The notes beneath the pieces are model-generated. The model had not been told where the DNA came from, did not search any database, and worked only from the letters and a program-made list of their open reading frames with translations. Source: Anthoceros angustus (lineage: Eukaryota > Streptophyta > Anthocerotopsida > Anthocerotales > Anthocerotaceae). Taken from it: DNA of 64,000 nucleotides. Shown here one piece after another: positions 47,999 through 58,297 of this stretch (the stretch's first letter is position 1; each line of letters opens with the position of its first letter). The position numbers were made by a program, and so were the translations under genes. Where the stretch lies: the NCBI GenBank assembly GCA_010909165.1, contig VJWM01000281.1, positions 1 through 64,000 on the forward strand. The letters run 5' to 3'.

Positions 47999-48664
47999 GC
48001 AAGTCCTTGCACTACATGTCGGTACTAGGTGCTTCTTTGGCTTCTTGATCCCACTCCTCGTGAGACAGTTTTATGAGCCTCCAATGCGCCATGTGATTAT
48101 TCTATTACTTGGCCAATCACGATGATTACTTTTGGTCTTTGCCCTTTTCTATTCTTGGAATTTTTGATGATGTTGAGTAGCCTACCAACTACGGACCGTG
48201 ATCCAAGGACGAGCATAGTCTCGATGAGCTAAGCACCTAATCGGTGCAGACGAGCAGCGCCGAGATGGTGGATCGGCAAGGAGGCGGCTTTGCGACTAAC
48301 CATAGTCGTGCTAGCCTAGGTTAACTCACTAGAGCATAGTTAGCAAACCGTAGTCAAGAACCTCGGGTTACACAAATTGGACATGGACACGGACCAAGCG
48401 CGGGGCTACAAGTCACACGCGCCAAGATCAAGAAGACTCTCTTCTTCATGCCCCTCGCCTCGCCGAGGCCCTCGTCATGCGCTCATATATGGTATCAAAG
48501 CCTATCCATCGATCGCTATGATGTTTCTTGAAGATCTCAATGCACCGGAGTGGATCAAAAGAAGGAGATATGGGAGCTTGCGATACGATCGGCATTAGGG
48601 CTTAGGGGCGGGGAGCAAGCCTTGTCATAGCATTAGGGCTTATCCACTCTAGAAAGGTAGTTAA

Positions 48665-48756
48665 TATAAGCGGCATCCTACGAGATGGGCACCCACAGCA
48701 CGAGGAGCGCGGCAAGGAACGAGAGTCTCTTGGATCTTGGGAACGGATCAAGTAGC
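48665..48756. repeat. Array family A, unit U10, left stub before gypsy element
   Basis: The first ~92 bases of the minus-strand LTR, ending GGATCAAGTAGCC. The unit resumes at 58298 with GAGCACGTGTTC. Only about 13 bases of the usual unit (CGCGCCCTTGTCC) are absent between the two edges. Confidence 0.85.
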
Positions 48757-49030
48757 CCACGGCGATTGATCTTAGTGAAGGACATAGTCATTGCCGTCTA
48801 TGGTAGACCTAGGTTGATCTGGCCAGTGGCGGCATACACAATGGCAGTAACACGAGGGCAGCTAGCTCATGGGTTAGTTAGGCTTGGCCTAGGGGCAACT
48901 AACCATAGTTAGCAAACTCTAGTGCACAACATTTGAACACGTGTCTCAACAGGGCGGGCTACTTGGTCCAGATCCAAGGGAATTCAGCTTTCCTTTAGTG
49001 TCCGAGTGATCTGTAATCTGGTATGCCGTA
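48757..49030 (+). repeat. Gypsy LTR1
   Basis: It starts CACGGCGATTGATC...GTGAAGGACATAGTC, matching LTR3 (TGTCACGGCGGATTGAG...GTGAAGGACATAGTC). It contains GGCGGCATACA, the GTTAGTTAGGC and CAACTAACCATAGTTAGC words, AACACGTG and GTGTCCGAGTGATC. The 3' edge near GGTATGCCGTATA is imprecise. Confidence 0.7.
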
Positions 49031-49825
49031 TAGCACGACGATCTTGGATGAGTGGGATGACTCCTACCTTGGAGTGGATTAGGAGGCTTTATGGGAGCTT
49101 GAGCGGACCATCGAGGAAATGGCCGAGCGAGCTTTTTCCTTTGGTCTTGGGAGATTTCATCTTGTATTGGCTCTACTTGGCAGAACACATGAAAATTTTG
49201 AAGGTGCAAGAGTTTGTGAGGCGAATGTGAAAAAAGTGGACTTTGAAGAGCAGATAGAGCAAGATGCAAGAAGGGATGAATAGTCGAATCGGGAGAAAGA
49301 GGAACGTCGAGATGAAGAATGAGGAACTCAGAAGGAGAAGTGAAAATAGGAGATCCTTGTTCCCTTGACAGCTGCGCCAGTTCAACATTCGTGTTCGCAC
49401 TAAATATAGGCCGCTCAATGGCCTGTAAGTGTGGAGCACCCATGCGATCAGTCAGTTGGCATTTTGTGTCGTGTCGAGGGCACAAGGCGGTGACAAGACT
49501 CCTAGGGAGTCGAGGCATGCAAGGGCGTCTTGTTCTTTGTCTCTTGCAGCGAAAAAAAGCAAGAGGCCCATGGGTCCCAGTTGAGGTCTTAACGCCAAAC
49601 CTAGAGCATGTCACATGAGGCGTGTTGCAAGAATTGCTAGCTCGGTCTTATGCGAGAAAAAGTAGACACCTCGATCTTGAACATTAGGTCCAGACGAGAG
49701 TAGGAAATATATGTGGCATTCAAGCAAGTTCGATATGTGTTGTGGTTCTTTACTTGAGCAATTCAAATACACACCGCCCACGGTCCATCTTGTGGCAAGC
49801 AGAAAGAGGGTTTCTTTTGCTCATG
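49031..49825 (+). mobile_element. Gypsy leader / 5' gag, first copy
   Basis: It contains GGAGTGGATTAGGAGG and TATGGGAGCTTGAG, then GAGCAAGATGCAAGAAGGGATG and a Lys/Glu-rich stretch. It ends CTCATGATCAAG, where it joins array DNA. The same order recurs at about 50430-51155. Likely 5' untranslated leader and start of gag; no long frame is open. Confidence 0.6.
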
Positions 49826-50159
49826 ATCAAGAAGACTCTCTTCTTCATGCCCTCGCCTCGCCGAGGCCCTCCATGCGCTCATATATGGTATCAAAGCCTA
49901 TCCATCGATGCTATGCACCGATGTTTCTTGAAGATCTCAATGCACCGGAGTGGATCAAAAGAAGGAGATATGGGAGCTTGCGAACGATCGAGCGTTAGGG
50001 CTTAGGGAACAGAGCAAGCCTTGTCATAGCATTAGGGCTTATCCACTTCTAGAAAGGTAGTTAATATAAGCGGCATCCTACGAGATGGGCACCCAGGCAC
50101 GAGGAGCCAAGTGGAACGAGAGTCTCTTGGATCTTGGGAGGATCAAGTAGCCCCGCCCT
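49826..50159. repeat. Array unit fragment inside the gypsy complex
   Basis: It runs from GATCAAGAAGACTCTCTTC through the PBS-like word (49886-49897), the leader and the first ~95 bases of LTR(-), ending AGTAGCCCCGCCC. It is a copy of 48426-48756, with the same right-hand breakpoint as the insertion itself. The left join uses the shared word GATCAAG. Confidence 0.85.
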
Positions 50160-50402
50160 TGGATAAGCAAGTGACTAGTCAATCACTTTTGATCTGACAG
50201 CCAAGTGATCTGCCAAGGCTGGCAAACATGGTAGGTAGCCTAGGCGCTCAGTGAGGTTAGTTAGTAGCTAACCTAGCAACTAACCATGCTTTTCTGTCCC
50301 CATTGAACACGTCGATAGGGCGGGCCACGGAGCTGCTAAGATCCATGACGATCATTTAAGGCCTTGGTGTCCGAGTCATCTCGTATGATGCCGCTTACAT
50401 CT
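50160..50402 (+). repeat. Gypsy LTR2-like segment, diverged
   Basis: It has colinear LTR words: GGTTAGTTAG, GCAACTAACCATG, TTGAACACGT, AGGGCGGGC and GTGTCCGAGTCATCTCGTATGATGCCGCTTACA. The last is the reverse complement of the TAAGCGGCATCCTACGAGATG start of the array LTR(-). Divergence from LTR1 is much higher than between the two leader copies. Confidence 0.6.
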
Positions 50403-53150
50403 TGCAGAGCACGACATGTAGGATTAGCAATATCTTTGGAGTGGATTAGGAGGCGTCTTGATGGGAGCTTGAGCACCATCGAGGAGTGGGGAATGATGAT
50501 TAAAAGCTTTTCTGGTCTTTCCGAGATTTTCTCTTGGCCTCTACTCTCATGAGAACACATGAAAATTTTAATCAACCTGATATGGAAAAAGCTGGACTTC
50601 AAACGAGATAGAGCAAGATGCAAGAAGGGATGAATAGTCGAATCGGGAGAAAGAGGAACGCAGATGAAGAATGAGGAACTCTACAAAGGAGAAGTGAGAA
50701 AATCGAGGAGATCCTGTTTTTCTGGCTAACGGAACATTGAAGTTGCACTAATGCATAAGGTACGCCAATGGTCATGCAATATGACCGAGAGCACCATCAA
50801 CGATGGGAGGTTGTGGCCCGAGGCACAAGACGGCGAAGACTCCTAGGGAGTTGGTATGCATGGAGCCTTGTTGTGTCTCAGTGCAAAAAAAACAAAAAAG
50901 AAGAGGCCCATGGTCAAGTTGAGGTCTTAGCGCCACCTAGGAGCACATCGCATGAGCGGTTGCAAGAATTGCTAGCTGGGTTTGTGAAGCAAAGTGAGCT
51001 AGCTCTTGAACATTAGGTAGACGAGACGGTAGGAAATAAATACTGTGTTTCAAGCAAGATATGTGTGTTGTGGTTCTTTACTTGAGCAATTCAAATACTG
51101 GTTTGGCCACTGTCCATCTTGTGGCAAGCAGAAGAGGGTTTCTCGGCCATGATCAAGTGGTGAGTTTTGAATTGAATTCATGAGGAGTCTTGAAGTGGAA
51201 GTTCAAGCACACCATAAGAGCTTAATTGCGATCCAAACTTGAAGTGCAGTTTGTGGAAGTCAAGAGTTTGTGGGGCGAGCAAGATGGGTGAAATCTCTGA
51301 TTGTCTAAGTTTGTCAAGTCGCGACAAATTGGCCACCAAGTTGCGGCGGTTGCACGATCATGCCAAAGCTGGTTTGATGTTTGTCTTGATATGTTTTCCA
51401 AGCATCAATGACATTGGTGAGAAATGATGCTCATCATTCCATGCCAATGAATTGTTGCTATCATGATGGAGAAAGAGGCATGCTTGTGCTCAAGCCGAAT
51501 CCTCATTGTGACCACTTGGATCTTTCAATCGCCGATGTGGATCACTAGTGACCACATCGGCATGATCGAGTCGGTAGGAGAAGTGACAACCGAGTCCAAC
51601 ATCGCAGTGCATGTGTGAGCAGTGGCAATTTTAAGGATAAGCCGACTGTGCATATTCTAGCTTGGATCACGCATTATGAGGTCGATGGAGGATAGTGAGT
51701 TTCTTCGACTCAGACCGAGATCCATGGCCGGCTTGGCTGAGATGTTGAGCTGCACGTCACGGTGTGTCGCGATGGCGACTAGAGGTGGCATTAAGAAGAA
51801 AATTGGCGCCTGCGCCCTCCGAGCCTGCAGAAGATGGGAAGGCAACGTCGGAAAGGGCCTGCAAGGAAAGAAGTAGTTGAGGAGGAGGACGTGGTGCACG
51901 ATCCTGCCTATGCCTACACATGGAGCGATGAGCCCTGAATTTTGATGCCGTGGGCTCAACACGGAAGCGGTCATCCGTGTTGAGGCCGAAGTTCGTATGA
52001 TCCAACGAACCCTACAAGATCGAAGAGAAGCACGAAAAATTTTTGGCTGATATTTTGGCTCAAAATGCGTAAAGGAGAAGGCCTTACGTGAGATGCTTCA
52101 CATGCGGCTTAGTCCACAAAGAGTTGCATGTGCCGAGAGATGAGGTGAAGCAGGCGATGATCCAGTGCAATATTGCACGATGGAAGCCGCTCGTTGTTTC
52201 AGGGACGTTGCAAGAACAAGGAACATGAGAAGTTGTTAGCAAATTTGCTTGCAGAATGAAGAGAAGGAGCGAAATTGGAAACATTTTAGCACAAGTCATG
52301 CGAGACCCACCTCGGACAGAAGCCGAGCCCTCTACGTAATGATAATAGAGATGGAAGGCTTGCCTCTGCAAGTTATTGCTCCTTTGACTCCGCCACCTTC
52401 ATGACATTGAAAAGTGCAAGGACTAGCGCGAAAAAGAGGATCCCAAAATCAGAGATAGCAACAAATTGCAAGGCATGAGAGAGCTCAAGCCCAGGCACAC
52501 CGACCTTGCTTCTAAGGGATGTCATTCGATGAAGGTCCGACAACTCGATGACGATCGAGAAAGAGAGCTAAGTTGAGGTGCTCACCGCCAAGATAGGAGC
52601 CCGAGTAAGTTGCAGGAGTGGGCGCATTCACCACATATTTCAAGACGTGCAAGAAAGGAGAAGGTGGATTTGCAGCTCATTACACGAGCCATCTAGCGAG
52701 CTGTGGAGAAACAAAAGAGGGAAGCGTGGAAGGCCCATATGGAAGTGATGAAAGCGAGCTTCTTCACAATTTCTTGCCTAAGGATCACAAAGAAAAGGTG
52801 TTGGTCACTACGCCTCAAGCATATGGGTACACTTGAAGAATTTCATTTGCAATTCCTTGAAGGCCATGCTCAAAATACGGACCTAAGCGAGGCAAAGCTG
52901 CAGTGCTCGATGCCATCAAGCGAGTATAAGATCGATTAACAACGTGCTCTGTTGAAGAGGCATGCAAGCTGCAATGGACGCGAGAACTATGGAGTCAAGT
53001 TTGGATCAAATAACCCGTGACAACTCGAATTTGGACAAGGCAGCAAGGTGTGTTTCTGCAATACCAAGCTCAGCCAAGTACAACCCCTCACACTTGGAAG
53101 CCTAGAGGTCCAGGCTTGCGGCATCCACGGCCACACTAGTCGCAAGTTGA
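50403..53150 (+). pseudogene. Gypsy leader (second copy) and gag, broken
   Basis: The leader repeat ends near 51155. Further on, broken frames include a Gag-like segment at about 52800-52930 reading LRLKHMGTLEEFHLQFLEGH, which fits the conserved 'GSVEDYIKEF' type region of gypsy Gag. It is preceded by a Lys/Glu-rich stretch (EKQKREAWKAHMEVMKASFF, 52703-52765). Gag assembles the particle and packages element RNA. Stops and frameshifts occur every 60-100 codons. Confidence 0.5.
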
Positions 53151-53175
53151 GCTCAAGCTGTCAATTTAGACACTG

Positions 53176-53240
53176 ATAAGAAGGAGTATATGGCAAAAGG
53201 CTTGTGTTTTATTTGCTCGCTTGATCACATTTCGAGCTTT
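53176..53240 (+). pseudogene. Gag zinc-knuckle-like remnant
   Basis: One frame reads DKKEYMAKGLCFICSLDHIS. The MAKGLCF-x-C word is the typical start of the CCHC knuckle in plant gypsy Gag (KGLCF.C...GH). The second half of the knuckle is degraded. It lies between the gag-like region and the protease, as expected. Confidence 0.55.
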
Positions 53241-53409
53241 ATCATATGGATCGATGTATGGGAAATGGGTGAGGAGGAGGGAGCCGATCTTGCGGATGGC
53301 CAATGCGTGATCAATGCATGTGAGCTCAAAATGAGCTCACGTGTAAAGGAAGGCGACATAGAGAATTTGAGCAAGGACCTACCACTGTTAGAATGGAGAG
53401 TGATAAGAA

Positions 53410-53515
53410 GGAGAGCGAGCACCTCAAGCATCGTAGTGGAAGGACTGGTGGGAAAAATATCCTTCCTTATCGATGGTGGGTCATCTCACTATGTGGTAGT
53501 AGCTCGAGATGCCAA
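53410..53515 (+). pseudogene. Retroelement aspartic protease remnant
   Basis: In the frame at 53190-53546 the sequence reads VEGLVGKISFLIDGGSSHYV. The LIDGGSSH word is the plant gypsy form of the D-S/T-G active-site loop, preceded by the usual short beta strands. This enzyme would cut the polyprotein. The flanking parts of the domain do not stay in frame. Confidence 0.7.
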
Positions 53516-53854
53516 GCCATGGTCTGCCAGACAAAGCAACAGATGAAGTTGGCATGATGGAGCAAATCTCATGAGATGTGTGATTAGTTTTCAAGGGTAT
53601 TTGTGATTCGCTTGAAGTTATTGACGCCTCGCCCCGAGGTTTTCTTGGCAAGATTGGCTTTGGAGAGTAGATCCAAACATATCTTCGAGACACGTGATGA
53701 GCTTGCAATGGAAAGGCAAGGAGTTGGAGATACATTAGCACAAAACATGATGAAATTGTTTTCATCCGAAATGCTAGAAGAGCTATCCAAGGAAAGCTAG
53801 AGTATGTCGTCCTTTTAATCGCTAGAGCAAGTGGATGAAAGCAAGCTAGAGAAG

Positions 53855-54600
53855 GAGGCACCACCGAGATGTTTGAGCTTTTGTCCAAGTTTGCGGATGT
53901 ATTCTCGAAATGCAAGGGGCCACCAAGAGAAGTGGACCACGCCATCGAGCTGGTGCAGAGCAAAGCCTGAGCCACCTTGGCTGCTCCCAGAACATGGAGG
54001 TTCAAGTCGCAGTGGATGGGCTCAAGAAGGGCTGATTGAGGGTCACCTTATCTTCCTCCAGCTCATAGTCAAGCGAAACTAAGATCGAATGTGCATTGAC
54101 TATAGAGGGTTAAATGCATCCACGATCAAGAATAGGTTTCAAATGCCTAGGATAGAAGAGATTTTGGATAACCTCGTGGGTGCTAGAGTCTTGCAAGGTT
54201 GATCTTGGCTTTCACCAAAGCGCGGAGATGAATACAAGTCCGCCTTGAGAACAAGATCAGACTACTAATTCTGCTGCTGCCCCGGCGCCAAATGCCCGCC
54301 CGGCTTCACAACCTTGATGATGAAGATTGGGGCCCTATCTAGGGAAATTTGTTGAGGTATTTCTGACACATCTTGGTCTACTCAAAAGCAGAGAGAGCAC
54401 AAGGAGCACTTGGGTTAGTGTTCAGACTAAGGAAAACCAGCTATTTGCTAGACAAAAGAAGTGTGAATTTTAAGAACAAAGTGAACTACTTGGGGTTTGT
54501 GGTTTCGATGGAGTGGAAGTTGACGAAAAGTGAAGCTCTCAGGGCACAACCTCTTGACCTAATGCTCCAACAATTTCGGCATGTTGTCTGAAGAGCTTCA
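53855..54600 (+). pseudogene. Reverse transcriptase, copy 1, broken
   Basis: It begins with the pre-RT segment MFELLSKFADVFSKC...REVDHAIELV (53868-53970). CIDYRGLNASTIKNRFQMPR follows at about 54092, a classic gypsy RT motif, then EEILDNL. The catalytic FLDD-ILVYSK region is recognisable at about 54358-54385, but a base is missing in each Asp codon, so the frame breaks at the active site. The domain ends with LGFVVS near 54493-54510. Confidence 0.8.
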
Positions 54601-55020
54601 TTCGTGGTTTGCAAGGATTCTGTCTGAAGACTTGACTGCAAGAATGCAAAGTTCCCATGTCGAGCAAAGCAAGCATTTGAAGAGTTGAAGAGACATGCAT
54701 CACTTTTTGACCTTGCATCTCAACAAAGCCTTCTAGTGAAGCACGATGCATCGATTATGCCTTGGGATATACAAGAAGGAGAAATGTAAGTTTTCAGCTT
54801 GGTGCCGAAGAATTCACACACATGACAAGGAGATGCTTGCAGAATTTATGCTCAAGACTTGGCGACATTACTTGTATGGCTCGAATTCGCATGTTCAGAT
54901 CATAGGAGTTTGGAACACTTCTATAAGCTGCTCTTGAAAAAAGGTAATGAGATAATTCGATTTCATACTATTTCTTATAGTCCAGAAAAGCAAATTTGAC
55001 GATCGTGTAAGGAGGAAAAT
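54601..55020 (+). pseudogene. RNase H, copy 1, broken
   Basis: It includes HDKEMLAEF near 54822-54848, then KTWRHYLYGS near 54856-54885 and a frame-slipped DH-RSLEHFYK segment to about 54935. These fit the gypsy RNase H words (W-R-H-Y-L and the D-H-K-S-L motif). The domain would degrade the RNA strand during reverse transcription. It ends in a GAGGAAAATGCAAATGC word near 55013-55029. Confidence 0.7.
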
Positions 55021-55590
55021 GCAAATGCCTAGTTAGAATCAAATTTATGGAGAAGTGCGGCTGTTACTTGAAGATGCTACTTGAGCGATTCGTGAGCTAG
55101 AGGTTCTCAATGCTTGGCCGGCTAGGATGTAGCATCCACCAAGGATGTTTGTTCAAGAAGGAAGGTTACCATACGAGAGTTGCTCGAATTGAAGCTTTCC
55201 TTATTGCATGATTTTCATGATGCACAGGACACATGGGGATAGATAAGACGTGTCGGAGGAGCATGTCGGTGGCAAGGCATGAAGAACTTGCATCAAATAA
55301 ATAGTGCTTACCTTGTCATCCAGAGAAGAGCACCAGAGCTTTTGTAGATCATATGGGCAAGCATGGCTTGTGATTTTGTGACATGCTTGAGAACAGAGAG
55401 GACATGAGGGTGGTGTGTGACAGAGCCACCAAGCTTGCTCACTTTATTCCAAATAACGATCAAAGCCAAGCAACTAGTGCCTTTGTTCTTGAAGGAGATA
55501 GTTCGCGCATGGTGTGCCACAAGAAATTTGTCATAGAGATGCAAAGTTTGCTTTTGGAAGGAGATTTCAAGCTTGGGCATGGGCGTGTTT
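55021..55590 (+). pseudogene. Integrase, copy 1, broken and truncated
   Basis: The H2C2 zinc-region relic (LFKKEGYH, then HD-H-D-THGIDKTC-like words) lies at 55150-55262. WASMACDFVTCL, the first catalytic Asp region, is at about 55352-55385. CDRATKLAHFIP follows near 55420-55450, containing the second-strand DR-TK-AHFIP word. It stops near 55590, where the sequence switches back to the pre-RT segment, so the C-terminal part is missing. Confidence 0.7.
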
Positions 55591-56220
55591 GAGCTTTTGT
55601 CCAAGTTTGCGGATGTATTGGCAAGTGCCACCAGAAGTGGACACGCCATGAGTGAGCAAGCCATGTGGAGCCTGCTAGCTCCCAGAGAACATGGAGGTTC
55701 AAGTGGTGGACACAAGAAGGGCATTGAGGAATGGGTGCTGCCGGGTTCATGGTCACGACAGAAGCGTGACCTGTGCATTGACTATGGGGTTAAATGCATC
55801 CACGATCAGAGGTTTCAAATGCCTAGGATAGAAGAGATTTTGGATAACCTCGGGTGCTAGAGTCTCCTTGGGGTTGATCAGCGGCTTTCCGCAGTGGGTG
55901 TGCTGGGATGAATACAAGTCTTGGAGCAATGCACTGGGGCACGCATGACAAATGCCCTGGGCTTCACAACCTTGATGATGAAGATTGGGGCCCTATCTAG
56001 GGAAATTTGTTGAGGTATTTCTGACACATCTTGGTCTACTCTAGCAAACAAGGAGCACTTGGGTTAGTGTTCAGGCTAAGGAAACCAGCTATTTGCTAGA
56101 CAAAAGTGTGAATTCTTTAAGAACAAAGTGAACTACTTGGGTTTGTGGTTTGGTGATGGAGTGGGTTGAAAAGTGAAGCTCTCCTGGGTGCATAACCTCG
56201 CTAGCTCCAATTCGGCATGA
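55591..56220 (+). pseudogene. Reverse transcriptase, copy 2, broken
   Basis: A second pre-RT segment (FELLSKFADVLA, from about 55588) leads to CIDYGVKCIHDQRFQMPRIEEILDNL-like sequence from 55776. The FLDD-ILVYS region near 56016-56042 carries the same broken active site as copy 1. The period from copy 1 is about 1,682 bp, measured at the GTGCATTGACTAT word (54092 and 55774). Confidence 0.8.
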
Positions 56221-56640
56221 TTTTCAAATGAAGAGCTTCATTCTGGTTTGCAAGGAGTTCATGCTGCCAGACTTGACTGCAAGAATGCAAAGTTCCATCC
56301 ATGTTCTGAAGCAAGCATTTGAAGAGTTGAAGAGAACAGCATCAACCACAATTTTGACCTTGCCGATCTCAACAAAGCCTTGAGTGAGAAGTGCATCTTA
56401 TGCCTTGGGTGTCTGCAACAAGAAGGGAGTAAGTTTCTCTAGAAAGCTTAGGTGCGAGAAGAATTCAGCACAAGGAGATGCTTGCATAATTTATGCTCAA
56501 GACTTGCGACATTACTTGTATGGCTCAATTCCACAGTGTTCACGGATCATAGGAGTTTGGAACACTTCAAGCAAGCTCTTGAACCAGAATAATGAGTTTG
56601 CGATTTCACTACTATTTCTTATAGTCCAGAAAAGCAAATT
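56221..56640 (+). pseudogene. RNase H, copy 2, broken
   Basis: It is a duplicate of 54601-54960 in order, with the CGACATTACTTGTATGGCTC (RHYLYGS) word at 56507 and the HRSLEHF segment near 56545-56575. It has its own small indels relative to copy 1. Confidence 0.7.
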
Positions 56641-56749
56641 GATTGATGCATTAAGGTGGGGCTGCAGCAACATGACTCTTTGAAGTTAATATCCTATGCG
56701 TGAAGGGCTACTGAGCGGCATCTTAGGCTAGACTTCTCAAGTGGCGGCT

Positions 56750-57540
56750 GAATTGGGGAGACTGCTATAGCATCCACCAAGGATGTTTGTTCAAGAAGGA
56801 AGGTTATGCATACGAGTTGCCCGAATTGAAGCTTTCCTTATTGCATGATGCCCAGCAGTAGGACACATGGGGATGATAAGGCTGTAAGCGAGGAGCATGT
56901 GGTGGCGTGAAGGATCATCAAATCTGCGGGGTGAGTGTCAAAGCGTGAGAGAACACCTTTATGCAGTTGATCTGTGAAGGCAAGCATGGCTTGTGATTTT
57001 GTGACATGCCTTACAGCAAGAGAGGACCCTATTGTACAGATATGAGCTTGCTCACTTTATTCCTCAAGGCACGATCAAAGCCAAGCAACTAGTGCCTTTG
57101 TTCTTGAAGGAGATAGTTCGCATGGTGTGCCACAATGTAGATGCAAAGTTTTTGTTTGGAAGGAGATTTTTTGCTTGGGCGTGGGCGGTTTGAGCTCGGC
57201 TCATCCGATCATGCGGTAGAGGCAAAACCAAGCGATGGAGGATTTGCCTCTTGCCACGTGAGGAATTGGAAGAAGTACTTGCTAGTTTGCTTCTTTAACT
57301 ATCTAGAGGTATGCCTCCGATATATGGAAAGAATATTCCACCACGTGTTGGCGGTGGAGTAGGTCAATCAATGAATGAGAGCATGCGTCAAGATTTCCGA
57401 AGTCTGCGTAGAATGGCAACAATCAATGATCGAGAGCAAAGCACGCCAACAAGAAACGAAGAGATGAACAGACGAGGTTGGCGACCTAGTGTGGAGAGTG
57501 CGCCTAATAGGTACTCCAAGTGCGGAAGGTAAAAGCTTGC
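56750..57540 (+). pseudogene. Integrase, copy 2, broken but extending further than copy 1
   Basis: It repeats the zinc-region and first-Asp words (GGCAAGCATGGCTTGTGATT at 56978) and the AHFIP segment (57050). It continues past the point where copy 1 stops: a GAGCTCGGCTCATCCG word (SSAHP, about 57190), RNWKKYLL (57262-57285), YMERIF (57318-57335), and near 57475 a frame-slipped VGDLVW, the start of the integrase C-terminal domain. Reading frames slip throughout. Confidence 0.7.
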
Positions 57541-57770
57541 TTATAGGTATGTCGGTCCATTGTTAGCGAGGAAGGTCTCCAGTGCTTATCAACTAGACAC
57601 CCGGACATTGGAAGATGTGCAAGACCTTCCACGCTTCCTTGTTGAAGAAGTTTGCGGAGTCCTTCCATCACAGCTTTTAGATGAGGCATCAAACAAGCGG
57701 AGAGGGAAGGAAGGCATAGTTCGATGAGCTCCTTGAAGGAGAGCCACCTAGACATTCGGAAGGAGGAGGA
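57530..57770 (+). pseudogene. Integrase C-terminal / polyprotein tail remnant
   Basis: One frame gives LAYRYVGPLLARKVSSAYQL and then DVQDLPRFLVEEVCGVLP. This matches the typical 'KLAYRYVGPFEI..AYRL..P.VFHVSLLK' tail of gypsy integrase. It is followed by a Glu-rich end (KEEEEA). There is only one copy, after the second integrase. Confidence 0.65.
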
Positions 57771-57990
57771 GGAGGCATGAAGGGCAGCCTCTCAAGCGCA
57801 AGAATTTCAAAGTGGAGATGCCCTTATCTTAGTGTGCATCCTAGCCACAAGGAGCGAGCCTGCGTGGACGGACCATCCGAGAATTTCGTGAGTTGGGAAG
57901 GTGACCGGAACCCTGGGAATCAAACATTTGTGGACGCTCCAACATTTGGCCAAGTTCACGGATGGATTGGACCCAAGTCCTCCTCCGAAA

Positions 57991-58008
57991 GCTGAGGAAG
58001 GAGGAGGA
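57991..58008 (+). promoter_or_regulatory. Gypsy polypurine tract
   Basis: GCTGAGGAAGGAGGAGGA lies immediately before the TGTCACGG start of LTR3, the expected plus-strand primer position. A second purine run (GGAAGGAGGAGGAGGAGG) lies at about 57759-57776. Confidence 0.8.
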
Positions 58009-58297
58009 TGTCACGGCGGATTGAGCAAGCTCGGTAGTGAAGGACATAGTCAATTGCCGGCTATGGTAGAACCTTTGCCAGGCAGGGCCGTGGCGGCATA
58101 CATGGTAGCCGTGGCAGGCTAGCTAGAGCAGTGGGTTAGTTAGGCGGTGACTAACCTAGGGCAACTAACCATAGTTAGCGACTCTAGTCGGGAACATTTG
58201 AGGTGCGGCTGGCAGTAGCCTGAGCTCCCAGATCCAAGAGGACAATTCCCGACTTTCCGCTCTTGGTGTCCGAGTTGCCCATCTCTATGTCACACAC
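58009..58297 (+). repeat. Gypsy LTR3 (3' LTR)
   Basis: It starts TGTCACGGCGGATTGAGC and carries GTGAAGGACATAGTC, GGCGGCATACA, GGTTAGTTAGGC and CAACTAACCATAGTTAGC. The reverse complement of its start matches the end of every array LTR(-) (GCTCAATCCGCCGTGACA at 63555-63572). Its 3' end is ragged and passes into array LTR(-) at 58298. Confidence 0.75.

Larger units (their letters stand above)
46156..48664. repeat. Array family A, unit U9
   Basis: Uninterrupted unit of about 2,509 bp. LTR(-) is about 46156-46499. Its final ~240 bases (from GATCAAGAAGACT near 48426) are copied at 49826-50064 within the gypsy complex. Confidence 0.92.
48757..58297 (+). mobile_element. Decayed Ty3/gypsy LTR retrotransposon with internal duplications
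   Basis: A plus-strand element of about 9.5 kb inserted in the LTR of array unit U10. The order is LTR1 (48757-49030), leader, a piece of array DNA, LTR2-like (50160-50402), leader again, gag, zinc-knuckle, protease, RT, RNaseH and integrase. RT-RNaseH-integrase then repeats, followed by the integrase C-terminal domain, a polypurine tract and LTR3 (58009-58297). Gag-PR-RT-RH-IN order identifies Ty3/gypsy. Its LTR is the family found inverted in every array unit. Frames are broken throughout and the element cannot encode intact proteins as read. Confidence 0.85.

Noticed and set aside
48946-49614. 222-codon minus-strand frame in the gypsy leader
   Set aside because: It is antisense to LTR1 and leader. 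The second leader copy (50.3-51.2 kb) does not keep it open, and no motif is recognisable.
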